Part shown: positions 6,640-11,533 of the stretch, one piece after another
How the letters are laid out: each line of letters opens with the position of its first letter
Position numbering within the stretch: the stretch's first letter is position 1
Virus record (IMG/VR): IMGVR_UViG_3300028025_000012
Location: 1-33,786 of that record
DNA length: 33,786 bases
Source: a virus
Strand: one strand, 5' to 3'
Notes under the pieces: generated by a model
What the model saw: only the letters and a program-made list of their open reading frames with translations
Told to the model about the DNA's origin: nothing
The model's database searches: none
Translations under genes and position numbers: made by a program

Positions 6640-6828
6640 TTATAATTCAAGAAACTTTACTGGTTCATCATTATTCTTACTATACCTGTTTAATAATATT
6701 ACATCCATACTACTTCTTTCTTCTTCTTTCAGTTCAACTATCTGTTGGATATATTCATCCTGCAGTTGTTTTGGTAGTTTATAAAACTCAGGTAGTGACA
6801 ATTCATTATCTCTCCATTTCCAACCCAT
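6640..6828 (-). CDS. Hypothetical protein, 62 aa, first gene of the leftward set
   Basis: The start at 6828 (MGWKWRDNELSLPEFYKLP) was chosen because the 40 extra codons back to 6948 are Ile/Tyr-rich translation of AT-rich leader, and a promoter-like element lies between. The protein is acidic and helical (KQLQDEYIQQIVELKEEERSS) and ends in EPVKFLEL. No family recognised. It is the first protein-coding gene of the leftward transcription direction. Confidence 0.6.
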   Translation of the reverse strand: MGWKWRDNELSLPEFYKLPKQLQDEYIQQIVELKEEERSSMDVILLNRYSKNNDEPVKFLEL

Positions 6829-6849
6829 ATTGTAATAATTTGTTATAAT

Positions 6850-6881
6850 GTAATATAAATAAATTATTTCAATAAACCAAA
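6850..6881 (-). promoter_or_regulatory. Possible Bacteroidota-type promoter for the leftward genes
   Basis: The minus strand has TTTG-N20-TATATTAC ending at 6850, an imperfect match to TTTG/TAnnTTTG, about 22 bases before the ATG at 6828. It is plausible by position, but the -7 box is weak. Confidence 0.4.
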
Positions 6882-6899
6882 TCCCATCAGGCGTTCTCA

Positions 6900-7200
6900 A
6901 CAGGGCACAATTATTTCTCCTACAGATTATGAAGTAAAACTTCAACACACCCCTGAGGTTTCGTAAGACCAGTCTAAATTGATTATGTGACTCCCAATCC
7001 TTGCCCCATATCTTACTTATATCTCAAGACCTTTTTTGTGGTCGGTACGTTCCTCAATTAATCTGCGTAACTGGTAATGTATATCCACCGATAAGACCCC
7101 TTCTGATGCACGTATATACTCTCAACGTGACTACCTTGAAACTCCTCCAGGGCGATAGTCATCCTTTTCCTGTCGGATGACCCACATAAAATAAATAGGT
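6900..7200. other. Gene-less GC-elevated block with competing inverted repeats
   Basis: GC is about 42% over 6961-7200, against about 18-25% on either side. Inverted repeats: 6954-6971 with 7039-7056 (14 pairs in three blocks, TGAGG/CCTCA, CGTA/TACG, GACCA/TGGTC), a local hairpin GACC 7028-7031 / GGTC 7040-7043, TGACTACCT 7128-7136 with AGG 7149-7151 plus TAGTCA 7156-7161, GTCATCC 7158-7164 / GGATGAC 7175-7181, and TCCTCAATT 7051-7059 / AATTGAGGA 7207-7215. Several share bases and so are mutually exclusive. No credible gene is present. A structured RNA or leader (strand unknown), a regulatory site or an origin component are all possible. Confidence 0.55.
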
Positions 7201-7268
7201 AAAAAAATTGAGGAATCCAAATATTGATAAAAATATTTCCGTATTTCGTAAATTAATTATACAACCGA

Positions 7269-7345
7269 TGTGGAAAAGTATATATCTATATATTTTTTTT
7301 TATCAGATATTCTATATATATTTTAGTATTATTCACTTAAAAAAT
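7269..7345. other. DnaA-box-like 9-mer next to a very AT-rich tract (candidate origin element)
   Basis: TGTGGAAAA at 7269-7277 is TTTTCCACA on the minus strand, fitting the DnaA-box consensus TTWTNCACA. The next roughly 70 bp (7278-7345) contain only about 12% G+C, like a DNA unwinding element. The tract also serves as leader for the first rightward gene. Origin function is inference. Confidence 0.35.
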
Positions 7346-7350
7346 ATGAA

Positions 7351-7587
7351 ATGGCAGCAGCAAAAGATAATCAGGAGATTATCGTTAGACAATCCCAATT
7401 GCAACGTGCAATAGAACTATTCCAATTAATGGGTATTAAACCATCAGTAAGAGAGGTCTGCAGACTATCGCAGATCCTAACTCAATTTATATTTGATGGT
7501 GACCAGAACCATCCTGAGATAAAGCAGTTTGAACAGGTGATGGGTATTAAGCCACACGCAAGTTATAAATCAAAACAAAAACAATAA
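7351..7587 (+). CDS. Hypothetical early protein, 78 aa
   Basis: First gene of the rightward set. The start is the ATG at 7351, because an out-of-frame ATG five bases earlier opens only a short frame. The protein is helical (VRQSQLQRAIELFQLMGI) and carries the motif MGIKP twice (about residues 26-30 and 65-69) with REVCRLSQILTQF between, which hints at a small HTH-like or repeat fold. It ends in a Lys/Gln-rich tail. No family recognised; probably an early host-directed or regulatory gene by position. Confidence 0.65.
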   Translation: MAAAKDNQEIIVRQSQLQRAIELFQLMGIKPSVREVCRLSQILTQFIFDGDQNHPEIKQFEQVMGIKPHASYKSKQKQ

Positions 7588-7588
7588 T

Positions 7589-7759
7589 ATGGGAGAAGAT
7601 TTAATTATGATTGAGGTAACTAAGTACGTTACCAACAACTACAACGGGTTATGGGAGATTTACTCAACAAAAGTAGACCAGGACAAATATAGTTTTGATG
7701 ATTTTTGTATGATGATGTATATTGCAAACCTTAAAAACAATACCGATGAGAAAGCCTGA
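7589..7759 (+). CDS. Hypothetical protein, 56 aa
   Basis: Starts MGEDLIMIEVTKYVTNNYNG one base after the previous stop and overlaps the next gene start by 14 bases. The pattern is β-like at the start, with an acidic mid-section (EIYSTKVDQDKYSFDDF) and a Met-rich helix (CMMMYIANLK). No family recognised. The dense packing supports its being real. Confidence 0.6.
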   Translation: MGEDLIMIEVTKYVTNNYNGLWEIYSTKVDQDKYSFDDFCMMMYIANLKNNTDEKA

Positions 7760-8162
7760 TTTAAGTCCACACGAACAAGCGATTTGGAACACCATTACAA
7801 AAGCGCAGCAGGACGTCGTTACCATCTTAGTTCAGAACTGCTACGAGGTAATGGAGTTAGAAGAAAATACAGGGATGTTTGATGTAATACACATCAACGA
7901 GGTAGACGCTGCTACCTACACAACAGTGGACCAGTACCTTGTATGGCGCAGTATTACGTTGTGGCAAAAAAATATGATTATGTTAGCGTTTGCTAAAATG
8001 AAAGAACTAAATGGTCCAGACCTTATGTTGAAGTACGATGAGGACGAAGTCTATAACTACCCGATGGATTTTGATGTGTTTGTTCTGTACAACACATTTA
8101 CCATCATGAACAACGATAATGACAATCTTAGATTTACATTTTTTAACAATCAAAATCAATAA
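7746..8162 (+). CDS. Hypothetical acidic protein, 138 aa
   Basis: The start is taken at 7746 (MRKPDLSPHEQAIWNTITK); an in-frame ATG at 7722 would add eight residues deep inside the upstream gene. The protein is acidic, with helical segments (AQQDVVTILVQNCYEVMELEE, WRSITLWQKNMIMLAFAKMKEL) and an aromatic, Asp/Asn-rich C-terminus. No catalytic motif is visible and no family is recognised. The length and composition suggest a small soluble protein made early. Confidence 0.65.
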   Translation: MRKPDLSPHEQAIWNTITKAQQDVVTILVQNCYEVMELEENTGMFDVIHINEVDAATYTTVDQYLVWRSITLWQKNMIMLAFAKMKELNGPDLMLKYDEDEVYNYPMDFDVFVLYNTFTIMNNDNDNLRFTFFNNQNQ

Positions 8163-8163
8163 A

Positions 8164-8328
8164 ATGAAAGAACAGTACACTACCTTTACGGTAACAGACC
8201 CAGTAACAAACAGAAAGGTCTACATCCCAATGTCGCACAAGGACCTGCGCACTAAAACTCAAGACGAGATTTTAGAAATTGTACAAGCTATTATTGAATC
8301 AACATTAAATAAAAAGAAAAAGAAATGA
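8164..8328 (+). CDS. Hypothetical protein, 54 aa
   Basis: The start at 8164 (MKEQYTTFTVTDPVTNRKVY) follows the previous stop by one base; an upstream in-frame ATG at 8119 lies inside the previous gene and is rejected. A β-like N-half is followed by a helix (QDEILEIVQAIIEST) and a Lys run at the C-terminus. The stop overlaps the next ATG (ATGA). No family recognised. Confidence 0.6.
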   Translation: MKEQYTTFTVTDPVTNRKVYIPMSHKDLRTKTQDEILEIVQAIIESTLNKKKKK

Positions 8329-8456
8329 AAGAAGAACTAACAGGTGAGGAAATACACCTTATCAAACACGCACTAAACGTTGTAGGTCAACAAGACCAAA
8401 CATACGAAACAACGCAGCTAATATTTAGTATATTAAATAAAATTACTAAAAAATGA
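8325..8456 (+). CDS. Hypothetical protein, 43 aa
   Basis: A short helical protein, MKEELTGEEIHLIKHALNVV..., joined by ATGA overlaps at both ends to its neighbours, which strongly suggests translational coupling. It shares the opening style (TGEE / LTEEE, then a helix) with the next gene and with the 57-aa gene at 8966, so these three may be distant paralogues. No function assigned. Confidence 0.6.
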   Translation: MKEELTGEEIHLIKHALNVVGQQDQTYETTQLIFSILNKITKK

Positions 8457-8638
8457 TAAACTTAAACTTAACCGAAGAAGAAAGCAAAATGACCTGCGGG
8501 TTTCTACAAGCTGTATTAGAAATGGTAGCTGAAAGACCACGTCTAACATTATTAGATAAAGAACATACAACAGCAGTACTCACAAATGTAATGAGTAAGT
8601 TAGAAACAGAAATTAATTTACAATTTGAAACAGTATAA
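8453..8638 (+). CDS. Hypothetical protein, 61 aa
   Basis: MINLNLTEEESKMTCGFLQA begins in an ATGA overlap with the upstream gene. It has a helical body (VLEMVAERPRLTLLDKEHTT, then NVMSKLETEINLQ). The LTEEE...helix...DKE...helix layout resembles the neighbouring 43-aa gene. No family recognised. Confidence 0.6.
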   Translation: MINLNLTEEESKMTCGFLQAVLEMVAERPRLTLLDKEHTTAVLTNVMSKLETEINLQFETV

Positions 8639-8639
8639 T

Positions 8640-8960
8640 ATGGAAGTAATAACAATAGTAACTGACGCAGCGATAAACTTCGCTGACTCTAACCCAACGT
8701 CAAAAGATATTTTACTGGACGTCTTTAATAAGATCTTTCAGCACGAGAACGTAACTGATGGTAACCCTGACGATTTTGAGGTGTGTTATTCAAATAATGA
8801 ACCTACCAACGATTTTGCTGGTATGTTTATCACAAGTTGCTACGGAACCTTTCTGCTGCACGATATTCGTGTTGAGGAAGTCGTTTGTGATGAGGAGGAC
8901 CAAATTGAGTGCACCATCTTATTTTATACACTATCAAAAATATCATTCTTTAAAAATTAA
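8640..8960 (+). CDS. Hypothetical acidic protein, 106 aa
   Basis: The start at 8640 (MEVITIVTDAAINFADSNPT) lies one base after the upstream stop; an in-frame ATG at 8625 is inside the previous gene. The N-terminal half is helical (TSKDILLDVFNKIFQHENV) and the C-terminal half β-like and very acidic (HDIRVEEVVCDEEDQIECTI), with four Cys. The high net negative charge is typical of small phage inhibitors or DNA mimics, but nothing specific is recognised. Confidence 0.6.
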   Translation: MEVITIVTDAAINFADSNPTSKDILLDVFNKIFQHENVTDGNPDDFEVCYSNNEPTNDFAGMFITSCYGTFLLHDIRVEEVVCDEEDQIECTILFYTLSKISFFKN

Positions 8961-8965
8961 TTAAT

Positions 8966-9139
8966 ATGAAAAAAGAAGCTAACAAGACGTTGTACTTGAC
9001 CAGACAAGAAAAAAAAGTAATAGTAGGTATTTTAACCCTGCGCTTAAAGGAACTAAAAAAGTGGGACGCAGAAATGGTGGAGATGTACATGTTTGAGTCC
9101 ACCATCAACGACATTATAAAAAAACTTGATGAGTGTTAA
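8966..9139 (+). CDS. Hypothetical protein, 57 aa
   Basis: Starts MKKEANKTLYLTRQEKKVIV after a TTAATTAAT leader and ends KKLDEC. It is basic in the first half, with helices (EKKVIVGILTLRLKELKKWD, STINDIIKKL). It is the last gene before the non-coding interval at 9140-9440. No family recognised; possibly related to the 43- and 61-aa genes upstream. Confidence 0.6.
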   Translation: MKKEANKTLYLTRQEKKVIVGILTLRLKELKKWDAEMVEMYMFESTINDIIKKLDEC

Positions 9140-9156
9140 AAAAAAGATTATAGATA

Positions 9157-9188
9157 TTTGGAAATTCGGTGATAGTTTCTTATATTTA
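9157..9188 (+). promoter_or_regulatory. Bacteroidota-type promoter for the candidate ncRNA
   Basis: TTTG (9157-9160), a 20-bp spacer and TATATTTA (9181-9188, 7 of 8 to TAnnTTTG). The expected start is at about 9194, exactly where the 10-bp inverted repeat begins, and no reading frame follows. Confidence 0.55.
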
Positions 9189-9193
9189 TAATA

Positions 9194-9332
9194 ACAAGGG
9201 TGGAAGATTTTTTTATTGATATTGCCATTTCGTAAATAGAGTTTGTTATACACACACCACCCTTGTTTTATTTAGTCCGTTTTACACAGTTGAATATACA
9301 CACCCTGCGGTTTCTACTGCGGGGTTTTTTTT
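9194..9332 (+). ncRNA. Candidate phage small RNA (~140 nt)
   Basis: A non-coding unit between its own promoter (9157-9188) and an intrinsic terminator (9303-9332). A perfect 10-bp inverted repeat, ACAAGGGTGG at 9194-9203 and CCACCCTTGT at 9257-9266, would close a 53-nt AU-rich loop at the very 5' end of the transcript. No ATG-initiated frame of useful length is present. The function is unknown; an antisense regulator, a polymerase-binding RNA or a packaging-type RNA are all open. Confidence 0.45.
9303..9332 (+). terminator. Intrinsic terminator
   Basis: Stem CCCTGCGG (9303-9310) / CTGCGGGG (9317-9324), eight pairs including two G-T, loop TTTCTA, followed by T8. It is nearly the same sequence as the terminator at 10332-10359. 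Confidence 0.85.
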
Positions 9333-9352
9333 GTGGATAAGTATGTGGAAAA
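9332..9352 (+). other. Two tandem DnaA-box-like sites
   Basis: TGTGGATAA (9332-9340) is the perfect complement of the consensus DnaA box TTATCCACA, and TGTGGAAAA (9344-9352) is that of TTTTCCACA. They share one orientation and lie 12 bp apart, in non-coding DNA between a terminator and a promoter. They may mark a host-DnaA-dependent origin or a DnaA-regulated promoter; neither is proven. Confidence 0.45.
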
Positions 9353-9358
9353 GTTTTT

Positions 9359-9389
9359 TTTGGTAGTTTGAAAAAAGGTTTTATCTTTG
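9359..9389 (+). promoter_or_regulatory. Consensus Bacteroidota promoter
   Basis: TTTG (9359-9362), a 19-bp spacer and TATCTTTG (9382-9389) match the -33/-7 consensus TTTG/TAnnTTTG at every defined position. It drives the 51-aa gene at 9441 with a leader of about 45 nt. This is the clearest promoter in the window and the strongest pointer to the host phylum. Confidence 0.8.
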
Positions 9390-9440
9390 TGGAACAAAAG
9401 ATAAAAACGGGGACAGGTCACAATCTGAACACCAAATAAG

Positions 9441-9596
9441 ATGACTGAAAAACAATCACAAGAAATTGTAGAAGCAATTCAAGATTTAACCGAAGCAGTG
9501 AAAGACATTACCTATTACCTGAAAGGAGATGGTGGACACTCACTCGGAGACAGCGTAGAAGGAATTATGTTACAATTACTAAAAGAAAAAAAGTAA
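9441..9596 (+). CDS. Hypothetical protein, 51 aa
   Basis: MTEKQSQEIVEAIQDLTEAV opens an acidic amphipathic helix (residues 4-28) followed by YYLKGDGGHSLGDSVEGIML and a Lys tail. It has its own consensus promoter (9359-9389), so it is probably strongly expressed early. The heptad-like spacing of I/V/L residues suggests oligomerisation through a coiled coil. No family recognised. Confidence 0.65.
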   Translation: MTEKQSQEIVEAIQDLTEAVKDITYYLKGDGGHSLGDSVEGIMLQLLKEKK

Positions 9597-9600
9597 AAAA

Positions 9601-9632
9601 ATTGGTGGGGGATTAAAAGTCCCCTACCTTTA
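9601..9632 (+). promoter_or_regulatory. Probable Bacteroidota-type promoter
   Basis: ATTG (9601-9604), a 20-bp spacer and TACCTTTA (9625-9632, 7 of 8 to TAnnTTTG), 18 bases before the ATG at 9651. The -33 box is one base off consensus. Confidence 0.45.
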
Positions 9633-9650
9633 CACTCTAAACTAAATAAC

Positions 9651-10034
9651 ATGAAAAGTTTTAAGATTAAGATGACCCACACAAAAGACAGGGAAAAGTT
9701 TATGGATGAGATAGTTTGTATTATGAACAGCTTCTCACACAACAAAAAGTATTTGATTGACGTTTATAGTCAAATGGAAGACGTTATGGCTAAGGAAGAA
9801 AATTTAAACCCTGTTCCATTTGAGTCCGCAGCGGTAGCGTTTATTGAACAAAATAATGGTCTTAATTACAAATATTCAACAGCACTATACAATTTTATCT
9901 ATTTGGAGTATGACTATATTACTCACGACAATAAGGGTGAACCATTTATGTACGACTGTCTAAAACACGCTATCAATTATGTAGAGTGCAACGGATTGTC
10001 AGCGTTTCAAAAGAAATACACTAAACTTAAATAA
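9651..10034 (+). CDS. Hypothetical protein, 127 aa
   Basis: MKSFKIKMTHTKDREKFMDE begins a mostly helical protein with HNKKYLIDVYSQMEDVMAKEE, an aromatic-rich middle (LNYKYSTALYNFIYLEYDYI) and a C-terminal helix with two Cys (MYDCLKHAINYVECNG). It has a probable promoter of its own and lies one base before the next gene. No catalytic motif is visible and no family is recognised. Confidence 0.65.
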   Translation: MKSFKIKMTHTKDREKFMDEIVCIMNSFSHNKKYLIDVYSQMEDVMAKEENLNPVPFESAAVAFIEQNNGLNYKYSTALYNFIYLEYDYITHDNKGEPFMYDCLKHAINYVECNGLSAFQKKYTKLK

Positions 10035-10035
10035 T

Positions 10036-10320
10036 ATGACACAAGAAGAATCACAAGAATTATGGGACGAACTTCAAACAAGAGTCCAAAACCATAACCA
10101 GCAGATTGCTGAAAAAGGTACATTAGAAAATCACTTGCACCTTGAAGTAATTGAAAAACTTAGTTTTGGTGGTGTTTTATGTAAAGGCACTGCTGGTCAC
10201 TTATCAATTATGTTTGACATTGGACATAACGTAGGAGATATTATATCCTTCCTACCAACAGGTGAAAAAAATGGTGACGCAGTTGGAGTCAACCTCGTTA
10301 ATAAAACAAGTAATAACTAA
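10036..10320 (+). CDS. Hypothetical protein, 94 aa
   Basis: MTQEESQELWDELQTRVQNH is an N-terminal acidic helix, followed by a β-rich, Gly-rich domain (LSFGGVLCKGTAGHLSIMFDIGHNVGDII). The domain has several His residues that could bind metal, but no known motif is matched. It is the last rightward gene and is closed by the terminator at 10332. Confidence 0.65.
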   Translation: MTQEESQELWDELQTRVQNHNQQIAEKGTLENHLHLEVIEKLSFGGVLCKGTAGHLSIMFDIGHNVGDIISFLPTGEKNGDAVGVNLVNKTSNN

Positions 10321-10331
10321 CCCTGACACAG

Positions 10332-10359
10332 ACCCTGCAGTTTATACTGCGGGGTTTTT
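10332..10359 (+). terminator. Intrinsic terminator closing the rightward genes
   Basis: Stem CCCTGCAG (10333-10340) / CTGCGGGG (10347-10354), eight pairs with one G-T, loop TTTATA, then T5. It overlaps the stop codon of the convergent leftward gene. In the minus direction the hairpin is not followed by a T tract, so it works for the plus strand only. Confidence 0.8.
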
Positions 10360-10636
10360 ATTTGTCCTTAATTGGCACACAATTGGGTACCATACGACCA
10401 TCTACTTCTTTAAGTCCTACCGCTTCGTAACCTTCCCAACAGGCACCTTCTAAGCTATCACCTTCAGCAAACGACTTCTTCATACCTGCTTTAATTGCAC
10501 CGCACACCTTCTTAGCTGTTTCCTCATCACCATATCTTTCCATTTGGTCTGCCATACAATCATCCCAGGGATATTTTTCCATTTCTTCTTTTGGTGCTTC
10601 ACCAAACTTCAACTTTACAATTTGTTCTAATTTCAT
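10358..10636 (-). CDS. Conserved-type phage protein with WDDC and VPNC motifs, 92 aa
   Basis: Last gene of the leftward set. Motifs: EKYPWDDCMADQMERYGDEE, then AKKVCGAIKAG, GACWEGYEAVGLKEVDGRMV and a final PNCVP. Four conserved-looking Cys (WDDC, KVC, GAC, PNC) could form disulfides or bind metal. Segments of the form YPW-x-C-x-ADQ and GYEAVGxK-x(2)-GRxVPNCVP recur in Bacteroidota phage structural loci, from recollection. The role is unknown; a small virion-associated protein is plausible. It overlaps the holin-like gene by 4 bases (ATGA). Confidence 0.65.
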   Translation of the reverse strand: MKLEQIVKLKFGEAPKEEMEKYPWDDCMADQMERYGDEETAKKVCGAIKAGMKKSFAEGDSLEGACWEGYEAVGLKEVDGRMVPNCVPIKDK

Positions 10637-10893
10637 AATCCGTTGTATTTTTTTAATTTTTTATTCTCAGCCATCAAATCCTCTACCTTCTTTTCAAGTT
10701 GCTGCACCTGAATATTAAGGTCGTGTATTTCCCTCTTTAAATCGTCTATAATCTGCTTATAAAGGTTCACTGATAGTTCAAGGTTGCGCAAAACTTGATT
10801 GTCTGTTTCTGCGTCAGAACGTCTCTTTCCTACTAAGAAAGCTGCTACACCTGTAAGTGCGTTAGATATTAATAATAATATTTCTGTTGTCAT
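10633..10893 (-). CDS. Small membrane protein with coiled coil (holin- or spanin-like candidate)
   Basis: This 86-residue protein has one N-terminal membrane segment (ILLLISNALTGVAAFLVG, about 5-22) followed by a basic stop-transfer KRR. A long coiled coil (about 30-82) follows, with leucine/isoleucine heptads (VNLYKQIIDDLKREIHDLNI, VQQLEKKVEDLMAENKKL). In phages a small single-span protein at the end of the late genes often belongs to lysis, but no endolysin is recognisable next to it. Alternatives are a membrane anchor or a small virion protein. Confidence 0.5.
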   Translation of the reverse strand: MTTEILLLISNALTGVAAFLVGKRRSDAETDNQVLRNLELSVNLYKQIIDDLKREIHDLNIQVQQLEKKVEDLMAENKKLKKYNGL

Positions 10894-10902
10894 ATAATGT
10901 GT

Positions 10903-11532
10903 TTAATATCCGCAGTCAGAACAAGGAGGGTTATAGTGTGCTTGATCAGAATATACTTCTAAGTTTCTCATCGTTTGTGCTAAACTGTAACCATATCTTG
11001 ATGTGTGGTTAAGATAGATTGGTGAGTTGTATTTTTCGCTTCTATTCGCGACCATACCATCAATCGTAGATTGACTGTTGTACTGAGGGAACTTGTTTTG
11101 ACCGCGTCCAGTAAGAAGATAATCTTGTAGACGCATCATGTAAAAGTCTGCACGTTGTTTTTGAATTGTACGTAAGTACTTCATCGTTTCAATATCAACA
11201 CCATCACGTCCACCATCAACTGCACCAGCTTTAACAATACCCACGTTCATCGTTCTAAAATGTATGTGTGGGATCATCTCGTAGTAACTCATTTGTATGA
11301 GGTAGTTGGAAATATAATCGTTGACAAGGATTAACTCATCAGCGTTAAAAGTATTTCCTGTTGCACTTACTTGATCCAATAAGTGATTGTAGAATAAAGT
11401 CCCCAGCAACGGTTGGAGATGAAGGTCCTGCGCAATACCTATTTCAGCACGTATTGCGTCTATGTCCACGTTTTTATTTAAATTTGTGAACGCTTTTATT
11501 TTGTTCTCACTTACAAGTAGTACGTTAGCCAT
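10903..11532 (-). CDS. Head-tail connector / head-completion-like protein
   Basis: This 209-residue protein immediately follows the portal. The mostly helical N-terminal half (IDAIRAEIGIAQDLHLQPLLGTLFYNHLLDQV, ADELILVNDYISNYLIQMSYYE) resembles the DUF6712/gp6-like connector type found beside portals in Bacteroidota phages, as judged by eye. The C-terminus has SDCGY with the pair CSDC. It would bind under the portal to close the packaged head and receive the tail. Confidence comes from position and fold style, not a specific motif. Confidence 0.55.
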   Translation of the reverse strand: MANVLLVSENKIKAFTNLNKNVDIDAIRAEIGIAQDLHLQPLLGTLFYNHLLDQVSATGNTFNADELILVNDYISNYLIQMSYYEMIPHIHFRTMNVGIVKAGAVDGGRDGVDIETMKYLRTIQKQRADFYMMRLQDYLLTGRGQNKFPQYNSQSTIDGMVANRSEKYNSPIYLNHTSRYGYSLAQTMRNLEVYSDQAHYNPPCSDCGY

Positions 11533-11533
11533 A

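Noticed and set aside
6829-6948. N-terminal extension of the 62-aa gene to an ATG at 6948
   Set aside because: The extra 40 residues are translation of AT-rich DNA containing a promoter-like element; the ATG at 6828 is the better start.
6961-7060. Possible group I intron core (an AAGATAT-type S-like element on the minus strand)
   Set aside because: No matching P, Q and R elements, no split gene and no homing endonuclease nearby.
7058-7162. A 34-codon minus-strand frame (MTIALEEFQGSHVESIY...) inside the structured block, plus protein-like fragments in a neighbouring frame interrupted by four stops
   Set aside because: No frame is continuous, the codon third positions are GC-rich unlike the phage genes, and the bases are better explained by paired helices. 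It could be a decayed gene but cannot be supported as a CDS.
7208-7414. Plus-strand frame of 68 codons overlapping the first early gene
   Set aside because: Tyr/Ile/Phe-rich translation of AT-rich leader; the in-frame gene at 7351 has normal protein character and continues the gene set.
10332-10359. Bidirectional terminator serving both convergent units
   Set aside because: In the minus direction the hairpin is followed by TCTGTGTC rather than a T tract.
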